Positions 1 to 5,800 of a stretch of 9,830 bases of DNA are shown piece after piece. The translations under genes and the position numbers were made by a program. Each line of letters opens with the position of its first letter. The first letter of the stretch is position 1. The notes beneath the pieces were generated by a model. It saw only the letters and a program-made list of their open reading frames with translations. It did not search any database and was not told the DNA's origin. The stretch spans positions 1 through 9,830 of the forward strand of contig CAMVOG010000073.1 of assembly GCA_947169005.1 (NCBI GenBank), written 5' to 3'. The DNA comes from an uncultured Clostridia bacterium (GTDB lineage: Bacteria; Bacillota; Clostridia; Oscillospirales; Oscillospiraceae).

Positions 1-15
1 CGCCTGGCGGCGCTG

Positions 16-52
16 GCATTGCTTGCGCAATGCGGGCGGCCAAAGGCCGCCC
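16..52. repeat. Two adjacent perfect hairpins
   Basis: Two perfect inverted repeats sit back to back. The first pairs GCATTGC (16-22) with GCAATGC (27-33) around TTGC. The second pairs GGGCGGCC (34-41) with GGCCGCCC (45-52) around AAA. No T-run follows on the + strand, so this is not a classic terminator. From memory, GGGCGGCC-type hairpins followed by CTACGG are common dispersed intergenic elements in related genomes, but this cannot be confirmed here. No coding sequence is supported in 1-179. The gene to the left lies outside the window. Confidence 0.55.
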
Positions 53-91
53 CTACGGCGTGCGAATTTCTCGGCTGCGTGAGTCCTTGAG

Positions 92-140
92 CCCTGTTGC
101 CTGCTCCCTGTTCCCTGCTCCCTGTTCCCTGTTTCCTGAA
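92..140. repeat. Heptamer tandem array A (CCCTGYT)
   Basis: Seven consecutive 7-bp units. CCCTGTT is at 92-98, 106-112, 120-126 and 127-133. CCCTGCT is at 113-119. Variants are GCCTGCT at 99-105 and TCCTGAA at 134-140. Substitutions concentrate at unit positions 1 and 6, and the T/C alternation hints at a 14-bp higher-order period. The array ends 40 bp before the trpB -35 box. It belongs to the same structural class as the other heptamer arrays in this window but has its own unit sequence. Confidence 0.85.
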
Positions 141-179
141 ATTGGTATAAAAATCCTCAGAAAATGTATAAAAAACCTC

Positions 180-208
180 TTGACAAGTGGAAAGCGCCGT
201 GCTATCAT
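180..208 (+). promoter_or_regulatory. Sigma-A promoter of the trpB T-box leader
   Basis: A perfect -35 box TTGACA lies at 180-185 and a -10 box TATCAT at 203-208, separated by exactly 17 nt. AT-rich sequence with two TATAAAAA-like tracts lies just upstream (144-175) and could act as an UP element. Transcription would start near 215, just ahead of T-box stem I. Confidence 0.88.
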
Positions 209-214
209 ATGCCC

Positions 215-489
215 AAACCGAAGACGAAGGGGGAGTACCCTCCGACCAAACAGACAGCGAGCCGCGGGCGGTGTGAGCGCGGCATGGGCGGTGGAGGAGA
301 ATGGTCCTTCCGAGGGCAAACCGAACGGGGCGCGAGCCTTTAGTAAGGGAGACGGAGCAGGCCCTCCGTTAAAATGGCCGCCGTATGATCGTACGGGCAG
401 AGTGGGCGCGCAAGCGTCAAGCCGGGTGGCACCGCAGGTGATATTTTATCCCCTGTCCCAGCAGAAGATAAGCCGGGACAGGGGTTTTT
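215..489 (+). promoter_or_regulatory. Tryptophan-specific T-box riboswitch leader
   Basis: A complete T-box leader that reads the charging state of tRNA-Trp. The base of stem I pairs GAAGG (226-230) with CCTTC (306-310). The arm above the specifier loop pairs CCTCC (239-243) with GGAGG (293-297). Between them lie the conserved AGTA (234-237) on the 5' side and GAA followed by TGG (302-304) on the 3' side, so the specifier codon is UGG, Trp. A stem III candidate pairs ACGGAG (352-357) with CTCCGT (364-369). The T-box proper, GGGTGGCACCGCAGG, spans 424-438. Its UGGC bulge predicts a G discriminator base, as in bacterial tRNA-Trp, which supports the specifier independently. The antiterminator pairs GGG (424-426) with CCC (457-459) and CAGG (435-438) with CCTG (452-455), which excludes the terminator. 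Uncharged tRNA-Trp should turn trpB on. Confidence 0.95.
450..489 (+). terminator. T-box intrinsic terminator
   Basis: A perfect 10-bp stem pairs CCCCTGTCCC (450-459) with GGGACAGGGG (475-484), followed directly by TTTTT (485-489). Its 5' arm is also used by the antiterminator, so the two structures are mutually exclusive, as expected for a transcription-attenuating T-box. It ends 41 nt before the trpB start. Confidence 0.95.
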
Positions 490-530
490 CTATGCCCCTC
501 TCCCACACGTTGCTGAAAGGAGCAAGGAAA

Positions 531-1901
531 ATGAGCGAAAAGAAGATCCCCTACAAAATCTACCTGGAAGAGAACGAGATGCCCAAGTTTTGGTACAATC
601 TGCGGGCGGACATGAAAAATAAGCCCGCCCCCCTGCTGAATCCCGGCACCCATCAGCCCATGACCGCCGAGGAGCTCTCCGGCGTCTTCTGCGAGGAGCT
701 GGTAAAGCAGGAGCTGGACAACGAGACCCGCGAGTACCCCATCCCCGAGGAGATCCGGGATTTCTACAAGATGTACCGTCCCTCTCCCCTGGTGCGGGCC
801 TACTGCCTGGAGGAGAAGCTGCAGACCCCCGCGAAAATCTACTATAAGTTCGAGGGCAACAACACCTCCGGCAGCCACAAGCTCAACTCCGCCATCGCCC
901 AGGCCTATTATGCCAAGAAGCAGGGGCTCAAGGGCGTGACCACCGAGACGGGCGCGGGCCAGTGGGGCACGGCCCTTTCCATGGCCTGCTCCTACTTCGG
1001 GCTGGACTGCAAGGTCTATATGGTCAAGGTCAGCTATGAGCAGAAGCCCTTCCGCCGGGAGGTCATGCGCACCTACGGCGCGGACGTGACCCCCTCCCCC
1101 TCCGACACCACCAACGTGGGCCGCAAGATTTTGGAGCAGTTCCCCGGCACCACGGGCTCCCTGGGCTGCGCCATCTCCGAGGCCGTGGAGGTCGCCGTGT
1201 CCAACCCCGGCTACCGCTACGTGCTGGGCAGCGTGCTCAACCAGGTGCTGCTGCACCAGTCCGTCATCGGCCTGGAGAGCAAGATCGCCATGGATAAATA
1301 CGGCATCAAGCCCGACGTCATCATCGGCTGCGCCGGCGGCGGCTCCAACCTGGGCGGCCTCATCGCCCCCTTCATGGGCGAGAAGCTGCGGGGCGAGGCA
1401 GATTATCAGATCATCGCCGTGGAGCCCGCCTCCTGCCCCAGCCTCACCCGGGGCAAATACGCCTACGACTTCTGCGACACGGGCATGGTCTGCCCCCTGG
1501 CGAAGATGTACACCCTGGGCAGCGGCTTCATCCCCGCCCCCAACCACGCGGGCGGCCTGCGCTACCACGGCATGAGCAGCATCCTCTCCCAGCTTTATGA
1601 CGACGGCTATATGGAGGCCCGCAGCGTGGAGCAGACCGCCGTTTTCGCGGCGGCGGAGCAGTTCGCCCGGGTGGAGGGCATCCTCCCCGCCCCCGAAAGC
1701 AGCCACGCCATCAAGGTCGCCATCGACGAGGCGCTGAAATGCAAGGAGACCGGCGAGGAGAAGACCATCCTCTTCGGCCTTACGGGCACCGGCTACTTCG
1801 ATCTCGTGGCCTACCAGAAGTACCACGACGGGGAAATGAGCGACTACATCCCCACGGACGAGGAGCTGGCCAAGGGCTTCGCCTCTCTGCCTCAATTCTA
1901 A
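531..1901 (+). CDS. trpB: TrpB2-type tryptophan synthase beta chain
   Basis: PLP-dependent enzyme joining indole and L-serine to give tryptophan in the cytoplasm. The protein is 456 residues, longer than classical TrpB1 (about 400) and typical of the TrpB2 branch. Visible motifs are the PLP Schiff-base lysine K117 in TSGSHKLNSA, E139 in ETGAGQWG (139-146; Trp where TrpB1 has His, a TrpB2 mark), and the PLP-phosphate loop GCAGGGSNLGG (266-276). The ATG at 531 is chosen because GAAAGGAG lies about 8 nt upstream and because the frame further upstream runs through the T-box and its terminator. The gene stands alone, with no trpA or other trp gene beside it, so it may salvage indole or act with a distant TrpA. 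That is inference; the leader shows only that it responds to Trp supply. The stop codon TAA overlaps heptamer array B. Confidence 0.95.
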   Translation: MSEKKIPYKIYLEENEMPKFWYNLRADMKNKPAPLLNPGTHQPMTAEELSGVFCEELVKQELDNETREYPIPEEIRDFYKMYRPSPLVRAYCLEEKLQTPAKIYYKFEGNNTSGSHKLNSAIAQAYYAKKQGLKGVTTETGAGQWGTALSMACSYFGLDCKVYMVKVSYEQKPFRREVMRTYGADVTPSPSDTTNVGRKILEQFPGTTGSLGCAISEAVEVAVSNPGYRYVLGSVLNQVLLHQSVIGLESKIAMDKYGIKPDVIIGCAGGGSNLGGLIAPFMGEKLRGEADYQIIAVEPASCPSLTRGKYAYDFCDTGMVCPLAKMYTLGSGFIPAPNHAGGLRYHGMSSILSQLYDDGYMEARSVEQTAVFAAAEQFARVEGILPAPESSHAIKVAIDEALKCKETGEEKTILFGLTGTGYFDLVAYQKYHDGEMSDYIPTDEELAKGFASLPQF

Positions 1902-1930
1902 TGGACAATTGATAATGGACAATGGACAAT
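1900..1930. repeat. Heptamer tandem array B (AATGGAC)
   Basis: AATGGAC is at 1900-1906, 1914-1920 and 1921-1927, AATTGAT at 1907-1913, and a partial AAT at 1928-1930. The first unit begins inside the TAA stop codon of trpB. Strict 7-bp period, with a unit unrelated to arrays A, C and D/E. Confidence 0.85.
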
Positions 1931-1965
1931 AAAGGTGCCCGCTGCGCGGGGGATTGAATTGAAAT

Positions 1966-1996
1966 CGGCGGGGTATCGCGTTGCGATACCCCGCCG
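1966..1996 (-). terminator. 14-bp hairpin between convergent trpB and prs
   Basis: A perfect 14-bp stem pairs CGGCGGGGTATCGC (1966-1979) with GCGATACCCCGCCG (1983-1996) around GTT. Neither side has a proper U-tract. Read on the minus strand it is followed by ATTTCAATT, so it fits slightly better as a weak terminator for prs, and it may serve both converging genes. A smaller hairpin (CCCGC 1938-1942 with GCGGG 1946-1950) lies beside it. It could instead be a dispersed palindromic element without terminator function. Confidence 0.45.
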
Positions 1997-2038
1997 TAAC
2001 AGCTAACAGCTAAAGACTAAAAGCTAAAGACTAACTCC
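1997..2038. repeat. Heptamer tandem array C (TAAMAGC/TAAAGAC)
   Basis: Six contiguous units. TAACAGC is at 1997-2003 and 2004-2010, TAAAGAC at 2011-2017 and 2025-2031, TAAAAGC at 2018-2024, and the degenerate TAACTCC at 2032-2038. The TAAAGAC/TAAAAGC alternation again suggests a 14-bp sub-period. The array fills the space between the 14-bp hairpin and the prs stop codon, touching both. Confidence 0.85.
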
Positions 2039-3172
2039 TCACTCGTACTTCGCCATCAGCGCCTTGATCTTCACGGAGGGATCCAGCATGGCGGTGATGG
2101 ACACGTCGTGGTTCATGGCGGCGATGACGTAAGCGATGTATTTGCTGCAGTCCACCTCGTAGAACCACTCGCGCTGCAGGAGCTCGGGGGTGCGGTAGGT
2201 GAGGTTCGTGCCGAAAACGCCGTCGATAAGGCCTTCCTTGTAGGCCTTGTCGAACTTCTCCAGGCCGGCGGTGAAGAGGGCGTAGGTGACCACGGCGAAG
2301 AACTTGCCCACCTTCTTCTCGTGCATGAACTTGGCGATATCCAGCATGGAGTCGCCGGAGGCGATCATGTCGTCCACGACGATGACGGTCTTGCCCTCCA
2401 CGGAGGAGCCCAGGTACTCATGGGCGACGATGGGGTTGCGGCCGTTGACGATGACGGAATAGTCGCGGCGCTTGTAGAACATGCCCAGGTCGCAGCCCAG
2501 GACGGAGGAATAGTACATATTCCGGTTCATGGCGCCCTCGTCGGGGCTGACCACCATGAAATTCTCCTTGCCGGGATGCAGGTCCGGGAAATGCTTGAAC
2601 ATGGCCTTGAGGACCTGGTAGTGGGGCATCAGATTATCGAAGCCCACCAGGGGGATGGCGTTCTGCACCCGGTTGTCGTGAGCGTCGAAGGTGATGAAGT
2701 CCTTCACGCCCATGCTGCTCATTTCCTGCAGGGCAAAGGCGCAGTCCAGGCTCTCCCGGTAGCTGCGGCGGTGCTGGCGCCCGCCGTAGAGCAGGGGCAT
2801 GATGACGCTCATGCGGTTAGCCTTGCCGCTGGCCGCCTGGATCAGACGCTTGAGGTCCTGATAATGGTCGTCGGGGCTCATGTGGTTCTCATTGCCGAAG
2901 AGGGGATAGGTGATGCTGTAGTTGCCGGGGTCCACGAGGAAGTAAAGGTCCTTGCCGCGGACGCTGTCCTTGATAAGGCCCTTCGCGTCGCCGGACTGGA
3001 ACCGGGGGCACTGGCAATTGACGATAAAGGTCTCCTGCTCCTCGGGGCCGCCCTTGGCCCACTGCACCAGGTACTTATCGATCAGCTTGGCCAGCTCCAT
3101 CGCGCCCTCGGTGGGCACCAGAGCCATAGGGTGAAAAAATCTGCCGGAGTGGAATACGCTTTCAGCTTCCAT
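2039..3172 (-). CDS. prs: Divergent ribose-phosphate pyrophosphokinase
   Basis: Expected to make PRPP from ribose 5-phosphate and ATP for nucleotide, His and Trp synthesis. With ATG at 3172 it has 377 residues, against about 315 for usual bacterial Prs. Family landmarks appear in order: RFQSGD...DSVRGKDLYF (57-78, like RFSDGE...ESVRGKDVF), the ATP/metal region GGRQHRR (130-136, for ARQDRK) with TFDAHD (161-166), VVSPDEGAM (207-215), LGCDLGMFYKRR (225-236) and the PRPP loop VVDDMIASGDS (265-275, usually VDDMIDTAGT). The extra length lies at the N-terminus, before the VVDD motif and in the C-terminal 40 residues. An upstream in-frame TTG at 3262 cannot be the start because it is the -35 box. 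The ribosome site at 3172 is weak (AGGACGGGAT). This looks like a clostridial Prs subclass; exact activity is inferred from family. Confidence 0.86.
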   Translation of the reverse strand: MEAESVFHSGRFFHPMALVPTEGAMELAKLIDKYLVQWAKGGPEEQETFIVNCQCPRFQSGDAKGLIKDSVRGKDLYFLVDPGNYSITYPLFGNENHMSPDDHYQDLKRLIQAASGKANRMSVIMPLLYGGRQHRRSYRESLDCAFALQEMSSMGVKDFITFDAHDNRVQNAIPLVGFDNLMPHYQVLKAMFKHFPDLHPGKENFMVVSPDEGAMNRNMYYSSVLGCDLGMFYKRRDYSVIVNGRNPIVAHEYLGSSVEGKTVIVVDDMIASGDSMLDIAKFMHEKKVGKFFAVVTYALFTAGLEKFDKAYKEGLIDGVFGTNLTYRTPELLQREWFYEVDCSKYIAYVIAAMNHDVSITAMLDPSVKIKALMAKYE

Positions 3173-3233
3173 ATCTTGATCCCGTCCTGTTCTGTATTGA
3201 GCCCCGGGGGCCCTGTCGCTGTCTCTATTGATA

Positions 3234-3262
3234 AGGATAAAATACCAATGCGCTTTTGTCAA
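3234..3262 (-). promoter_or_regulatory. Sigma-A promoter of prs
   Basis: Read on the minus strand, a perfect TTGACA (3262 to 3257) is followed after 17 nt by TATCCT (3239 to 3234). Transcription should start near 3227, giving a leader of about 55 nt before the ATG at 3172. It lies back to back with the ilvE promoter, with 30 bp between the two -35 boxes. Confidence 0.85.
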
Positions 3263-3292
3263 TTATTTTGGTAGAAATTTTTCCGGGAACGC

Positions 3293-3321
3293 TTGCCAGC
3301 GGCGGGGCCGGGTGCTATACT
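3293..3321 (+). promoter_or_regulatory. Sigma-A promoter of ilvE
   Basis: TTGCCA (3293-3298) and TATACT (3316-3321) are separated by exactly 17 nt. A start near 3328 gives a leader of about 80 nt. No T-box was seen, unlike trpB. Confidence 0.82.
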
Positions 3322-3352
3322 GAAACGGTAAAGCAATCACTTTTTATTCACC

Positions 3353-3390
3353 GCAGGGCCGTCTTTTCCCGGCTTTGCAAATAATTATTT
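3353..3390 (+). promoter_or_regulatory. ilvE leader hairpin and AT palindrome
   Basis: In the ilvE leader GCAGGGCCG (3353-3361) can pair with CGGCTTTGC (3370-3378): 9 bp with two G-U pairs and an 8-nt loop. It is followed at once by a perfect 12-bp palindrome AAATAATTATTT (3379-3390), 18 nt before the ATG. There is no U-tract directly after the hairpin, so it is not a clear attenuator. It might be an operator or an mRNA structure. Function is unproven. Confidence 0.4.
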
Positions 3391-3408
3391 ACGATTGGAC
3401 TGATAAAA

Positions 3409-4473
3409 ATGGCAAAATATCCCGTGACCAGGACCACCGCCCCCAAGGCGAAGCCGGACGAAAGCTCCCTGGGCTTTGGCAAGGTTTTTACGGACCACAT
3501 GTTCCTGATGGACTACACCCTCGGCCAGGGCTGGCATGACGGGCGCATCGTTCCTTACGGTCCCTTCGCGCTGGACCCCTCCTGCATGGTCTTCCACTAC
3601 GCCCAGGAGATCTTCGAGGGCATGAAGGCCTATCGCACGGCGGACGGCTCCGTGCAGCTCTTCCGCCCCTATGAGAACGCCCGCCGGCTGAACAATTCCG
3701 CGGACCGTCTCTGCATCCCCCAAATCCCGGAGGAGGATTTCGTCGAGGCCGTGCGGGAGCTCGTGGCCGTGGATGAAGACTGGGTCCCCCACGCGGCGGG
3801 CACCAGCCTCTATATCCGCCCCTTCATCATCGCCTCTGACGCGGCCCTGGGCGTCCACGCCTCCAAGACCTATATCTTCTGCATCATCTGCTCCCCCAGC
3901 GGCAGCTACTACGCCGCGGGCATCAACCCCGTGAAGATCTACGTGGAGAACGACGACGTGCGCGCCGTCCGCGGCGGCACGGGCTTTACCAAGTGCGGCG
4001 GCAACTACGCGGCCTCCATCCGCGCCGGTCAGCGGGCGGAGGAGCTGGGCTTTGCCCAGGTCCTGTGGCTGGACGGTGTGGAGCGCAAGTACATTGAGGA
4101 AGTCGGCTCCATGAACGTGATGTTCAAAATAGACGGCAAGGTGGTCACCCCCGAGCTGCGGGGCTCCGTCCTTCCCGGCATCACCAGAAAGTCCTGCATC
4201 GAGCTGATCCGCTCCTGGGGCATTGAGGTGGAGGAGCGCCTGCTCTCCGCCGAGGAGCTCTTCGACGCCGCCGAAACCGGCAAGTTAGAGGAAGCCTGGG
4301 GCACCGGCACCGCCGCCGTCGTCTCCCCCATCGGGGAAATGAAGTGGAACGAGCGTGAGGTCGTCGTCAACGGCGGCCAGATCGGGCCCATCACCCAGCG
4401 CCTCTATGACGAGCTCACCGGCATCCAGTGGGGCCGCATCCCCGACGAGCGCGGCTGGATCGTGAAGGTGTAA
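3409..4473 (+). CDS. ilvE: Branched-chain amino-acid aminotransferase
   Basis: Cytoplasmic PLP enzyme (fold type IV) moving the amino group between Glu and Val, Leu or Ile: the last step of their synthesis, or the first of breakdown. At 354 residues it matches the long BCAT group (about 340-360). Visible features are the N-terminal SLGFGKVFTDHMFLMDY (20-36), YAQEIFEGMKAYR (64-76) that contributes to the substrate pocket, the PLP lysine K195 in TKCGGNYAAS, EVGSMNVMF (231-239) with the cofactor-binding Glu, SVLPGITR (253-260) and the phosphate-side GTGTAAVVSPIG (298-309). The ATG at 3409 agrees with the family's N-terminus, although its ribosome site is poor: only GGA at 3397-3399. It is a single-gene unit with its own promoter and terminator, divergent from prs. 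No key residue appears to be missing. Confidence 0.94.
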   Translation: MAKYPVTRTTAPKAKPDESSLGFGKVFTDHMFLMDYTLGQGWHDGRIVPYGPFALDPSCMVFHYAQEIFEGMKAYRTADGSVQLFRPYENARRLNNSADRLCIPQIPEEDFVEAVRELVAVDEDWVPHAAGTSLYIRPFIIASDAALGVHASKTYIFCIICSPSGSYYAAGINPVKIYVENDDVRAVRGGTGFTKCGGNYAASIRAGQRAEELGFAQVLWLDGVERKYIEEVGSMNVMFKIDGKVVTPELRGSVLPGITRKSCIELIRSWGIEVEERLLSAEELFDAAETGKLEEAWGTGTAAVVSPIGEMKWNEREVVVNGGQIGPITQRLYDELTGIQWGRIPDERGWIVKV

Positions 4474-4507
4474 GCGTCAGTACTCAGGACTCAGAAGCAG
4501 TACTCAG
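4474..4507. repeat. Heptamer array D (NACTCAG)
   Basis: It starts at the base after the ilvE stop codon. GCGTCAG is at 4474-4480, TACTCAG at 4481-4487 and 4501-4507, GACTCAG at 4488-4494, and a 6-nt slipped unit AAGCAG at 4495-4500. The unit is the same as in array E, and in both places it reads NACTCAG in the sense of the upstream gene's mRNA. Confidence 0.85.
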
Positions 4508-4516
4508 TAAAAGGTT

Positions 4517-4557
4517 TCACCCCTGTGCGCGGAAAACACGCACAGGGGTGATTTTTT
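4517..4557 (+). terminator. Rho-independent terminator of ilvE
   Basis: A perfect 13-bp stem pairs TCACCCCTGTGCG (4517-4529) with CGCACAGGGGTGA (4539-4551) around a 9-nt loop, followed by TTTTTT (4552-4557). On the opposite strand the stem is followed by AACCTTTT, so it may also weakly stop the converging nuclease gene. Confidence 0.93.
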
Positions 4558-4573
4558 ATGGCCGTTCGGGCAT

Positions 4574-5614
4574 TTATCTCTGATTCATCTGCCCCTTCGC
4601 GTTTGCAATGGCAATGGCCAGCTTTTCCTCCAACAGCTTTTTGGGTGGCATTTTAGTCAAGTACTGCGCAACATGGATCCCGCTTTGGTCCAACTCCATC
4701 AGTTCGACCGTTTCCCGTGATTTTTCCGCACAGAGAAGCAGTGCAATCGGGTCATCCTCGCCGTCCCGCTTTTCGTTTTTCTTCAGCCATCGCAAATACA
4801 GTTCCACCTGTCCCTTATATTCCGGCTCAAAGGCCCCGAGCTTCAGTTCCACAAGGACAAGTCTGCGCAGGGAGCGATGATAAAACAGGAGGTCCATGTA
4901 ATAATCTTTTCCGTCAAGAACAAAGTGTTTTTGTCTTGCCAGAAAAGCAAAATCCGAGCCTACTTCCAAGATAAATTTTTCCAATTCGGAAAGGATCGCT
5001 TTCTCCAAATCCTTTTCACTGTATGTGTCCTTTAAACCAAGGAAATCCAAAACATAGGGGTCTCGATAAAACAGGTCCAAAGACATTTTTTCCTGACTGA
5101 TAAGCGCCGCTATATCAGTACGAATCGTTTCTTCTGGTCTTTGGGATATGGCCGTGCGTTCATACAGCAAGGAGTTTTTGCGCTCGCGCAGGGTACGGAC
5201 GGTCCAGTTTTCGCTTTTACACATGCCGGCATAGAAATCCCGTTTCAACTCATCCTCAATCGGAAGCAGTTCAACAAAATGAGACCAGGTCAATTGTTGC
5301 GACAATGTCGCCACTTTTCTTTTATCCGGAAAAAGCTGGTAGAATTTGATCATACGGAATACAGAGGAACGATTAAATCCTTTTCCGTACTCCTGCATCA
5401 GCCGCTTGGAGACTTCTTCAACAACGCGATTTCCATAATCCGCCTTTGTGCTGTTTAATACATCAAGGCAGATCGTTTCGCCAATCTCCCAGTAAAGGAA
5501 GATCATGGCGGTATTCACCGCATGAGAGAGTTCCACTTTTCTTGCTGCAATCAGGTTTGAGATTTTTGTGTAGATTCTGCCGGATTCCTGATATTGCATG
5601 GCTGTCTCTGCCAT
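4574..5614 (-). CDS. yhcG: YhcG-type DUF1016/PDDEXK nuclease
   Basis: 346 residues with the two-part layout of YhcG/DUF1016 proteins. The N-terminal half (about 10-155) is helical, with SHAVNTAMIFLYWEIGE and VATLSQQLTWSHFVELL (101-117). The C-terminal half is a RecB-like PDDEXK domain with the core KDYYMDLLFYHRSLRRLV, Asp at 241, and VELK with Glu256 and Lys258. It ends with a Lys-rich helix. A role in DNA cleavage or defence is inferred from fold; the substrate is unknown. The ATG at 5614 has GAAAGG about 8 nt upstream. The in-frame GTG at 5623 overlaps that ribosome site, so it is not used. Base composition is clearly AT-richer than every neighbour, and the gene sits alone between convergent and tandem units with its own promoter, which suggests horizontal acquisition. 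No restriction-modification partner or toxin gene is visible nearby. Confidence 0.88.
   Translation of the reverse strand: MAETAMQYQESGRIYTKISNLIAARKVELSHAVNTAMIFLYWEIGETICLDVLNSTKADYGNRVVEEVSKRLMQEYGKGFNRSSVFRMIKFYQLFPDKRKVATLSQQLTWSHFVELLPIEDELKRDFYAGMCKSENWTVRTLRERKNSLLYERTAISQRPEETIRTDIAALISQEKMSLDLFYRDPYVLDFLGLKDTYSEKDLEKAILSELEKFILEVGSDFAFLARQKHFVLDGKDYYMDLLFYHRSLRRLVLVELKLGAFEPEYKGQVELYLRWLKKNEKRDGEDDPIALLLCAEKSRETVELMELDQSGIHVAQYLTKMPPKKLLEEKLAIAIANAKGQMNQR
5292..5315 (-). repeat. Direct repeat, copy inside yhcG
   Basis: AATTGTTGCGACAATGTCGC (5292-5311 on the + strand) recurs exactly at 5630-5649, and the next four bases match at three of four (CACT here, TACT there). Here it encodes part of VATLSQQL in the conserved N-terminal half of the nuclease. 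The unit contains an inverted repeat, GCGAC-AAT-GTCGC. Confidence 0.9.
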
Positions 5615-5619
5615 ATTTT

Positions 5620-5691
5620 TCACCTTTCAAATTGTTGCGACAATGTCGCTACTCTTGCCTTTGCTGCGTATATATCCGGGATGTACCCATA
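5620..5691 (-). pseudogene. Possible yhcG fragment in its own leader
   Basis: A 23-codon open stretch between stop codons, ending in TGA at 5622-5620, reads YGYIPDIYAAK followed by ARVATLSQQFER. It resembles the internal segment FPDKRKVATLSQQLTW of the adjacent nuclease (about residues 95-110). The identity at DNA level is limited to the 24-bp repeat at 5630-5653. It has no start codon of its own, and its TGA overlaps the ribosome site of yhcG. It could be a relic of an N-terminally duplicated copy, or a regulatory mimic of the coding segment. Confidence 0.4.
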
Positions 5692-5719
5692 TTATAAACG
5701 GCTGAATGCATCCGGTCAA
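5691..5719 (-). promoter_or_regulatory. Sigma-A promoter of yhcG
   Basis: Read on the minus strand, TTGACC (5719 to 5714) is followed after 17 nt by a perfect TATAAT (5696 to 5691). A start near 5684 gives a leader of about 70 nt that carries the second copy of the 24-bp repeat just ahead of the ribosome site. Confidence 0.87.
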
Positions 5720-5734
5720 GGACAAAACGAGACA

Positions 5735-5753
5735 AGGCGTTCCCTGTACGCCT
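5735..5753. repeat. Small hairpin upstream of the yhcG promoter
   Basis: AGGCGT (5735-5740) can pair with ACGCCT (5748-5753) around a 7-nt loop. It lies between the yhcG promoter and the ABC operon terminator. On the minus strand it is followed by TGTCTCGTTTTGTC, so it could act as a weak second terminator for the ABC operon. Confidence 0.35.
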
Positions 5754-5764
5754 CAAAGCATTAC

Positions 5765-5800
5765 AAAAACTCAGGACCCAGCAAAAGCTGAGTCCTGAGT
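5765..5800 (-). terminator. ABC operon terminator made of heptamer units
   Basis: On the minus strand a 14-bp stem forms between 5800-5787 (ACTCAGGACTCAGC) and 5782-5769 (GCTGGGTCCTGAGT) around TTTT, followed by a T-run (complement of 5765-5768). The only non-Watson-Crick pair is G-U in the minus-strand RNA but C-A in the plus-strand RNA, so the structure fits minus-strand transcripts. It begins 20 nt after the ABC stop codon, and both arms are NACTCAG-type heptamers in opposite orientation. Confidence 0.85.

Noticed and set aside
92..140. Heptamer arrays as CRISPR arrays
   Set aside because: Units are 7 bp and contiguous, with no spacers and no cas genes.
30..530. Extending trpB upstream to the start of its open frame
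   Set aside because: This segment holds array A, the promoter, the T-box and its terminator; ATG 531 has a proper ribosome site and matches the family.
417..1922. 501-codon open frame on the - strand
   Set aside because: Shadow of trpB and its T-box; low-complexity Gly/Ala/His/Leu content and no motif.
3173..3262. Extending prs upstream to the TTG at 3262
   Set aside because: That TTG is part of the -35 box TTGACA, so it cannot be in the transcript.
2108..3274. 388-codon open frame on the + strand
   Set aside because: Shadow of prs; compositionally biased and it crosses the prs promoter.
5615..5623. GTG at 5623 as the yhcG start
   Set aside because: It overlaps the ribosome site GAAAGG; ATG 5614 has correct spacing.
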